Shown here one piece after another: positions 48,101 to 57,100 of a stretch of DNA of 64,000 bases. The notes beneath the pieces are model-generated. The model was not told the DNA's origin. It was given only the letters and a program-made list of their open reading frames with translations, and searched no databases. The first letter of the stretch is position 1. The number at the start of each line of letters is the position of its first letter. The position numbers and the translations under genes were made by a program. This DNA comes from Microvelia longipes (Eukaryota > Arthropoda > Insecta > Hemiptera > Veliidae): NCBI GenBank assembly GCA_018340805.1, contig JACMZG010001908.1:35036445-35100444 (forward strand), in the 5' to 3' direction.

Positions 48101-51100
48101 TTTTTATTTATGTAATAGTAGATTTCACACCAGTTAGCATGGTTGCCTGCCACCCAAACAATCCGGGTTCAATCACCGTCGGGCGGCTAGGATTTTCATA
48201 TGAGGAATGAAAATCCTTTTATGTGCTCTGCGAAAAGGACATTAATGCAGTGGTTCCGAGCCTGTCAGATACTCGTAAAAGATCCCTAAACCTAAGTGAA
48301 TCTGGGTTTAGGCAAAATATTCGACCCTAAATAGTAGCTTGTATGTATATAAAATGTACATGTCTCTACCTTATGGTTTAGAGGCAGTGATGCACATGTT
48401 GTTTCTGGTTCAAGCTATTGAAACTTATAGTAAAGTCACAGCTCTTCACTGTAACAATATTTCATATCTAAGGTAATTATCAAAAAATTCCTATTAATGT
48501 GGCCTATTTGCTAGGTGATCTATAAACTCTCCCTAATTACCACCAATACATTTCAAGCCAAAGTTCAGCATCTTAGAGTACCACCAGAAACCACCAAATA
48601 TAGGCCGCAGCATGTTTTTTTGGCTCCTCTAGTTCATAAATTTGTATTTATTATTACATTTTCTTGAAAAAAAAATTGAAAATCGAATAATATTTTGAAG
48701 CATTAAAAATTGTCGAGTACAATGGAAGTATTGCCGAAAACCACCAAAAAACTATACAAAACTTACATGTCTAAGAGAGTGCGGCACTCCTATCAGATAA
48801 GGCATAGGAGCTAATAAATAATCTACTAGATGTGAAGGTAAAACAGGAATATAGATATGCTGCCAAGACATTGGATACAGTAAAGCGTTAGCTGCCTGGA
48901 CACAAGCAGATAGCCTGGATAATTTCCTGCTAGTAATGACTATCCTCCTCTCAGATAGCAAAGAGGCAAATACACCAAGCATTGTATCCACATCTACTGC
49001 ATTATAGTATTCACTTAGATTTCTCTGCAAAAAAAATTGAAAAATAAGATTTAAGACAGAACTTTTTTTGTTTAAAATGAAGATATGAATCTGCCAGAAG
49101 ATGTAGTCATTAAAAATTTGTTCCCACTCATGGGCTTATCCTTGTGAGAATTCACCTCAAATAATGTAAGTATAATATGTACACTGTATATTGTATATTT
49201 GTGAAATAAAAACTTTTTGAATAAAAAAGTAATTTTCAGCTTAGTAACGTCAACCAACAAATAGTTTTAGAGTTTAAAATTGTATGTTTCTAAAAATATT
49301 GCAACAAAGTGCAGCATTTGAAACAATGGCTCTGAAACTAAGGCCTGTCATAGATGATCCTACCACAAAACCTTAAACAACTATCAATACAATTTGATTA
49401 AAATTTAGGCATTTTATATCCCATAAAACACATATAAATACATCAAGCAGTATTTCGGTTCTGAATGATTTTTTTTTAGACTGATTCTTTTAATTCCCAA
49501 AGAATAAAGGGAAGTTTTACATAGCAAAAAGGCAATAATGACAAAGCACTCAACATGAGGTCAACAATGACTGCTAGCTTTTGAAAATAAAATTATTTTT
49601 AAGAAAGGGCTAATTAGCCCTAATACACTAAGACCAATGGTAATTTATCAAATTTTGTCAATGACAGTAAAATAATTGTCTTAAAATATTTAATTATTTT
49701 CTTTTAAACGGATCCTTAAATTATTATTATAACTTATACATCAGACATAATATTTATGTCACTTATAATTGATTTTATAACTATTTAGCATTTTAGTGCA
49801 TTTCTGTCAAGATAACATTATTTGCCCAAATCATAAATAAAAAACAACAAACCAAAAATGGTATCATATTTTATAAGTCTCAAATTTATTGCATTGCTGT
49901 TACAAGAAATAAGAATAAAATTTCATATTCAATTATCACTAAGTCAGAGACAAAATAAACAGCAAACCTTATTTTTATGAATAGCTTATTTTCACAAAAA
50001 TTAGATTTATTTTTGATTTTTCTCATTCCATATACATTTAAGTATAAAACACAATTCTAAAAAAGTAATTATGTTAAAATAATTAAATTATTTTATCTCT
50101 TAAAAGACAAAACGACAATAAAAACTTACATTTTCCGGTATGCTAGGTAATTGGAATGGTTTAGGTGCCTGACATGTGAACACCTGTAAACAATATCAAC
50201 AGAAGCCTTATCACCAATGATAAAATTAAAATAGACACAAAAATAAGTTATTGAAATATTTAGGATGTTACAAAAGTAAAATCCAATGTCAAGGATATAT
50301 TATCAACAATTAATAGTAGGAAGATAATTAATATAAATATTAACAATAAATTAAATTATTTGGTCACTTTAGGTTTGTTTGGCACATGAACTAGAGTACA
50401 CTACTCTACTCTGCGCTATTCTTCTTCGTACTCAAATTTTTCATTTTGGAGTAATCTAGGGTTAAATAGATTAGATTTGTGGGCGAATAGAAGAGGGTAA
50501 ATAGTGTAAATAGTAGTGTCCTGGGCTATCTACCCTTCATAGCTTAACAAAATAAATACTAATTATTTACATTTTTTGTTCAACTGAGTGGTTTCTTAGA
50601 AAATGTGGTTATTTTACTGGATCTAAATTTTTTTAGGCAGACCCGTTCAAATTTCAGTGAAAAAAAAAACAAGTTTTCTATACCTTACTTTTCATTTCAA
50701 TTACACAATTATTACTTAGAATTTGAGTAAATAGTTACTATTTTATTAATCTGCACTATCTTTTGTAAAAATTCACTAGGCAAATAGCAAGTTTTAAGTA
50801 ATTTATTGCAAAATGCAGCTTTCTGTCGAGACTAGTGAATCAAATTTCAGGAGTTGTGATCACTATAACAAGAGATTTGTTAATTCTTTATTTTATTAAA
50901 GATTGTACACATTAATAAAACAACAACTATTTGCTCAAATCCCACAAAATAATTCCATAATTTGAACGAAAAGTATGGTGAACAACAAGCACTTGAAAAT
51001 TTATCACTGATTAGATTCGTAACAAAACACAGTGGAGTGCAGTTTAGGACAGTTTGGAGTATAATTGGAAACTTGTCCAAACATAGTTACTCTAGTGCAG

Positions 51101-54100
51101 ACTGGAGTAACTTGCCGACCAATCCTTTTTTATCGTGTTTGTAACTAGAAGGTGGTAAAATAACTTGACTCCTTCGAGAAGTCTTCATCTCCTTCTATTT
51201 TATTTACATCCATGTAAATAAAATTTGCCCCTTCACCCCATCCCTTATTATTAGCTGAGAATTAAGCAACATACAACATTAGTTGTGGTTTCAGAACCAT
51301 TTTTAATACAAAAGTAAAAACAAAAAAAGGCTTTGTATCTACTGAAACAGAAATTAAGTTTCGGCTTCGATGTTATGAAGAATTCAAATTGTTTAAAGAA
51401 TTTTATTTGAGTTGAGCAAAATATTGCTAAACTCAAATTTAGAAGCAAACTGGAATGTTAGGTAACCCAGCTTTTATAAGTGAAAATAGTATTTTTACAA
51501 ATAAACCTGTGAGAAGAAAAAAGTGGAACAAAAAACCTAAAATATATACTAGTAGAAAAAATTGTCTATTTTTAAATTTAATAAATATAATAAACTAGGT
51601 CTTTTTATTTCATTAATTATATTTATTAATGAGTATTATCTTTTAAATGCTTAGTTATAATGCTATTAACTGTAGTAAATTTGTTAACATAGTTAAAACA
51701 ATTCATGTAAGTTTAAATAAAATAATAAATTATAGTTATCATAGTAAATTTGAAGACAAGAGTAAATAAATTAGTATTTACAATGTAATAGTTAGATAAT
51801 TGTGTAATAGTGTGAATAGGAGAGACCTTGGCATCTTAAACACACTCCCAGGTGTGGCTTATCTGTTTTAAGTTTCAAGTTATCAAATCATGTGTTGTCT
51901 ACCACTTGTTGGAGTATTTGAATAAAAGTTGCAAAAATTGATTTAGACAATTAGATTCTACAAATATTTTAAATTATTTAAAGGAAAAAATTTAAAAAAA
52001 AATATTTTATTGAGATATTGGAATATTTTTTGGTATAAGAGTGTCAAATGGAATCGATCCCCCCCCCCCCCACTCACCACCATCACTCCTATCATCATTA
52101 CACTTAAAAAACGCCATTTTCTTATAAAAATTCACTAATCAGAGTAAACACAAGAAGATTAATGTTCTCTAGGCTCTAAAGGTAAAAGTAAAATCCAAAT
52201 ACATTGTCAGCCAATAAAGGGAAAACCTAAAATATTATATCTTGTTTAATTATAAATCTTGTTCATAAAAATCCTGAGTTTTCAACTTTAAAGCACTGAT
52301 ACTTAAATAAAAAACAGGCATTTGAAAATGAATTCATTCCTAAGATAAAAAATCCACAACTTTTTGTTTCTTTAATACCAGGAGAATTTACCTGATTACC
52401 AAAGCTTACTTATAAATGTCTCCATCATGATAAAAAAAAAATCAGAAGATATAAATCTTACAAATTTCTCAATTAAGTTGAATTGAAGAACACAATTAAT
52501 AGTATTAAAAAATCAAAACCTCCTCTTTCCCTAGGTAATAATTATGTTTTAGCGAATTTCAAAAGAAAAATGAGGTTGGGGTCATGAAGGAGGGAAAGTG
52601 GTTTTTTTAAACACTCACTGATCAAGCATTTATATATATTTTTTCAGATCACAATAAAACTTGCTACAAAATCAAACCTATTAATGGAACCCTATTGTTT
52701 AAGAAATGAATACCCCAATATGACAATTTAAAAAAAAAAATCATAAAACTTCAAAAAGTTGTTTGATCAGGTTGAAATTTTACATAGGTTATGCAAGAGT
52801 TTACCATGAATTACTATGTATGGTAAACAATTATGCAAAGTTAAATTTTATTATCAGCTTTGGTTCCGATTTTATTGATTGACATATACAACAATGGGTA
52901 AACAACTCACGTTATTTAACAAATCACACGGATATTGTAGCAGTATGCCACTTAAATAAACTAATAATAAACCGATATAGGAAAATAACCATATAGTAGC
53001 CAAGAGGCCACAATGAGTCCGTGATGCACCAAACGCTGAGAACAGCAAAGAGGACGTAGACCTCTTATCTTAACACACTTTATATGAAATTCATTACCTG
53101 TGTAGCTCCATTATAAAGAGGAAAGCTGAGCGGCCTGGTGTGGTCAGGTGGTCTAGCTTGATAAATACTGTTAAGAAACGTTAATAATCTTTCACCACCA
53201 TTCTCATCTGAGTGTATTACATCTGATATGTTATTTAATAACCTAAAAAGAATAATTTGTAAACATTTTTCAAGACACTAGATGGGACTGGGTCTTTATA
53301 AAAATAAAAATTTCATAAATACAAACGGGAATGTTTACTGAGTTAAAGCCTATTGCCTCTGTTAATTAGACTTCTATATTACTTCTATTATCAATGAGAA
53401 GTTACTCAATAAATAAATAGCCCAAAAGAGATAATAGACCACAAATAATAATAGAAAACAAAATCTAAGAAAGTTTATAGAAATATTTTCAGATAGCACT
53501 GCTTTATTGTTGCCTCCAAAGTAGTTTTGCTTGTAAGACTGAACATTCATATAATGTAGTATGAATATATAAAATGTGTCATGTAGTACTGAATGAAATA
53601 GATGAAAGGAAAAGGAAGAATATAATAGATCAATTTATATCAAATTATATGCAGAGATAATTTGACAAAAAGCTGCCAGTTTGTCTCACAATAGATTATT
53701 TTACATCTAAAAATGAAAAAAAAGGAAAATTTGTAAAAAAAATAATAAAGGTGAAGTAATTGGCTTATAATTTTAAAAGGATTTCAGGGCATAGTTGCAT
53801 CCTAGGTCAAATTGTCTGAGGTCAATAACCCTTGCAATAACCAGTTGTAAGATGTTTATTTAATGCTAATATGATATGAATTTAGACTTCAAGAGTCTTT
53901 CTTTTTAGACTTTCAGGGTTTACAAACCCCATTTTTAACATTGTGAAGATAAGAATAAATAGAAAGTAAAAAATAATGATAATAAGCAATGTAAATATTG
54001 GTTTGAATTTAATTGACTTTTACAGGAGGTTATCAGTTCTTAATTTAAACAAGCATTTTCTAATGAAAATTCTCTAAAAAGAACAGATTTTATGTTTTAC

Positions 54101-57100
54101 AAGACTTTGCAATGAATAATTTTACAGCTTAAGTATAGAAAATGAGGATAGGTAGAAAAGTCATTCAAAAACATGCAGAACTCCTGCTTGTTTGTGGGGA
54201 TCTAGCATATCAAAAAAGTATTTCCACAGTACTTAGTAAATGCTCCACCATATCCCAAGAAAATTAAAATAAAGAAAATTATTGAGCAAATGTAATAAAT
54301 AATTGCAGACACAAATAATTTTTCAAACCATGATTTTGTAACATCAACTATATAAAAAATAATGTCTTGCAGTGATGGTAATAAAAAGCAAAAAATCAAT
54401 AAATATTTAAAGCAATAAAGAGACAATTATGACATTACCTATAAAAAACTTCATGCCATGGTAAATAGCTAAGTAAGACCAGAGCTGTCTGTGAATTAGG
54501 ATCATGCCTACAGAAACCAAAGGTCCATTTTGAATCTATGCTTGTCAGTACGAACGAGTAGTGTTGAACAACAGAGCTGAAACAAGTTTTGATTACACAA
54601 AAATAATTTTTGGACTAAAAATTGAGCAAGTTGTGACAATTGTTAAGAGTCACTTACATTAATTGCACAAACAATATAAATTGAGAAGATAGAAAGCACA
54701 GACATTTAGTGGTTGCGCTAACCACTATATGTAAAACCATTATTGCCTAGTAAAACCATTACTAGGAATATTTTTTTTTTTTTTGAAAATTGTTTAACGT
54801 GAAAGGTAAAAAATACAAATTGATAAGACATCTACACTTTTAGGAGAGACTTTTGATAAAATATCTGAAAATAAGAACTAAGTACCCTTAGATTCTTTCA
54901 ACATTTTTATCAAAAGTAAGCTATTTTATATTAACCAGCGCTAACAAGAAAATTTAGCTGCTAAGTTGCTTTTCAGAAGCAGCCATTTTAAATTGTTACC
55001 GACACACAGATTTTAAACTAATTTAAACTTCTATGTATCATTATTTTCATAAAATTATTGATATTAAAGTTATTAACTTTTTCAGCTAATGTATTAAAAA
55101 AATAAAACAACATACTTATCGAATTGGCAGGGGTAAGCAAATTTAGGAACAGATTTGAGGACTTCTTCATCTTTATATCTATCAGGGAATTTATGGACTA
55201 CCCAGGCTTCATCTGTATCTGTTGGTCTAGCAATTTCACAGAAACATTCATAGATATGATTGACATTCTCTCTGCAACAATACACAGAAACAATATATTT
55301 ATGCATGCTAAAAATAGTATAAGCATAAAAAAAGTTCATAGCTGTAAGAAGTTTACTGAGAGCTTCTAAAGCATTACTCACTTATATCTATGCAAAAAGC
55401 ACACAAATTAAGAAATTTTCTAGAATAATACTATTAATCATAACTTCTCTCACTTTCTTGACTTAGAAGACAGCCTAATTTTTGAAATTTTATAACTTTC
55501 CATACTTTGTCAAAAAAAGGTAATAATCTTAATACTTTTACTGCCAAAAATGGAAAACAATGAAACTACGAAAATCCACCAAACTACTTCAACTAATTAA
55601 ATAAACATTATTAAGAAGGAAAATAATTATTAGAAAAATCATTTAATTGTATCAAGGCCAAAAATTTTTTAATAGGTTATAAAATATACAGGGTGTAAGG
55701 GGATATGAGTAAAAAATGAAAGGAGGCAAATCTAGACATAATTTGCAACAATTATGGTACCCATTTGTTATTCTGATTCCTAACCGTTTCGCAGCTATTA
55801 CACATTCTATTAGTTTTTCAGGTGTGCTTGCCTACTTCAATAAAGTGCTCTTATCAACTAAACATTTAATTTTTATAGGAACAAATTTAGTATCGTTGGA
55901 AAGCTTAAAAATGCCATCATAAATTTAATATTCCATGAAATAAGCCCTAAATTCTTAGTCAGAGCTAAAAAAAAAAAATAAAACAATATAATTTTAATTA
56001 TTTTATGTGTTTAAAAATAAACAAACAAAGCTATAAATTGTTGGGTTTCAGAGACAAAATCTAAAATTATCATTCACTCAATCACTCTCTCAATCATTTG
56101 TAACTTTTTAAGAGATTTTTATTTTAATTTGCAAAACGTGCTTAAAATTATTTAAAATTAATTAACCTGGATTTTTGCGTTTGTTTACATTATTAATTTT
56201 ACCAGGCAGAATAACAAACAAGAGAATCATAAAGGAGAGACATCTGCAGCATGAGAGATAGCTCTAGTGACAGAGGATTATAGACCACTTAAAGCATTTA
56301 AAATAGGCTACCTCGGAGCTAATCCTCATCACATCGGATTCGCTACGCTCTTCCTCCTTGCTTCGTTCGTCCTCAGAATATTCAATTCACCATATTTATA
56401 CAGCAACATACCCTTCGGACTCGCTTCGCTCGTCTTCAGATAGTTAATGCATCCAATCATTCTCAGAGGTCACCCATACAGCACTAATGCTGCTTAATCT
56501 TTACGATTCAATAAAAATCATAGATATTCTTGTAGTATTAAAACAAAACTTAGTGTACCTATTTATTACGTAAAGGTTTACACTTATACCAAAGTTAAAC
56601 TCAATTGAATTATTTGCTGATTTTTTAGAATTTTTAAAAAGGTACACAAGTCATTCGATAAAAATTGAGCTAATGCTGATAATGAGATGACACTTAGTTC
56701 ATATGTTAGTCTTATACATAGCTACATGCGTGCCAAATCTCAATCATGATGTTTTCTTGTTTTATAATTTTTCAAAATTTTTGCTGAGCCATTATTGGGG
56801 GTTAATGGCGTCAAAAAAAATTATTTCCCGAATAGCATAATTACAGCTGTAGACTGATTTTTGTACAACGTTTCAACTCTCTAGCATAAATAATGAAAGA
56901 AAAGAAGTCTCTCCACAAAGTCTCTCTAGCCTAAATACACTGGGAGCTACGATGATAACAGACACACATACAGAGAGACAACTTAGCAAAAACCACTCAG
57001 GAGACCTTTAAAACACCTTAAAAGGATAATTTCAGTTTCATCCCAGTTTTGGATTTATTGCAAACACAATACTTTTTCTATACACCTATGGCATAAATGA

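Noticed and set aside
48121..48200. Functional tRNA gene
   Set aside because: Has A- and B-box words, but no paired acceptor ends or proper anticodon arm; the unrelated body and repeat tail fit a SINE.
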